NCBI GenBank assembly: GCA_019246375.1 | Contig: JAFAQO010000665.1 | Location: 1-5,875 of the forward strand | Reading direction: 5' to 3' | DNA length: 5,875 nt | Source: Mycobacterium sp. | GTDB taxonomy: Bacteria > Actinomycetota > Actinomycetes > Mycobacteriales > Mycobacteriaceae | Part shown: positions 5,834 through 5,875 of the stretch, piece after piece | Numbering within the stretch: position 1 is the stretch's first letter | Layout of the letters: every line of letters starts with the position of its first letter | Translations under genes and position numbers: made by a program | Notes under the pieces: generated by a model | The model's input: the letters and a program-made list of their open reading frames with translations, nothing else | Told to the model about the DNA's origin: nothing | The model's database searches: none

Positions 5834-5875
5834 TTATTAATTGGAGATTGGGCGCCGGGTGCAGCTTTGCTGGTG

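Larger units (their letters stand above)
5527..5875 (+). other. Non-coding, hairpin- and repeat-rich segment
   Basis: I find no convincing protein gene in these 349 bases. Short open frames exist on both strands (for example minus 5535-5819 and plus 5638-5823), but they lack ribosome sites and recognisable domains and look compositional. The segment holds a perfect TTGACA hexamer at 5556-5561 without a good -10 partner, a run of inverted repeats from about 5592 to 5765, two direct repeats at 5774-5833 and an AT-rich patch at 5834-5842. A minus-strand frame is also open from the right edge to a stop near 5787, so the tail of a convergent gene cannot be excluded. Confidence 0.6.

Overview
The window looks like chromosomal DNA from a mycobacterium or a close actinobacterial relative. 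The evidence is high G+C with strongly G/C-biased third codon positions and a gene set typical of that group: a wax ester synthase/diacylglycerol acyltransferase (WS/DGAT), a FadD-type acyl-CoA synthetase and an Acg-type nitroreductase. All five protein genes are on the + strand. Species assignment is inference.

Layout. Bases 2-457 hold the C-terminal end of a thiamine-pyrophosphate (TPP) enzyme whose start lies outside the window. After a 126-base gap, a compact lipid cassette runs from 584 to 4410: WS/DGAT (584-1969), an alpha/beta-hydrolase with a complete-looking Ser-Asp-His triad (2030-2869) and an AMP-forming fatty-acyl-CoA ligase (2890-4410). The gaps are 60 and 20 bases, so co-transcription is likely. 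A 12-bp compound hairpin overlaps the ligase stop codon (4403-4434) and probably marks the end of the operon. A separate transcription unit then carries an Acg/Rv3131-like flavoprotein (4540-5526). Its upstream region has a sequence resembling the DosR (dormancy regulator) box, spaced correctly from a TAGGGT -10 element. The last 349 bases (5527-5875) contain no convincing gene. They hold a series of inverted repeats and two 24-base direct repeats 36 bases apart, followed by an AT-rich patch.

How the genes may work together (inference): the hydrolase could release fatty acids from an ester, the ligase could activate them to acyl-CoA, and the WS/DGAT could esterify acyl-CoA to diacylglycerol or an alcohol, giving triacylglycerol or wax ester. 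In Mycobacterium tuberculosis, a WS/DGAT (tgs1) and Acg-family proteins belong to the hypoxia/NO-induced DosR regulon. A storage-lipid cassette next to a possibly DosR-controlled acg-like gene fits that theme, although I see no good DosR box in front of the cassette itself. The individual genes belong to known families. The least explained part is the structured, repeat-bearing 3' non-coding segment.
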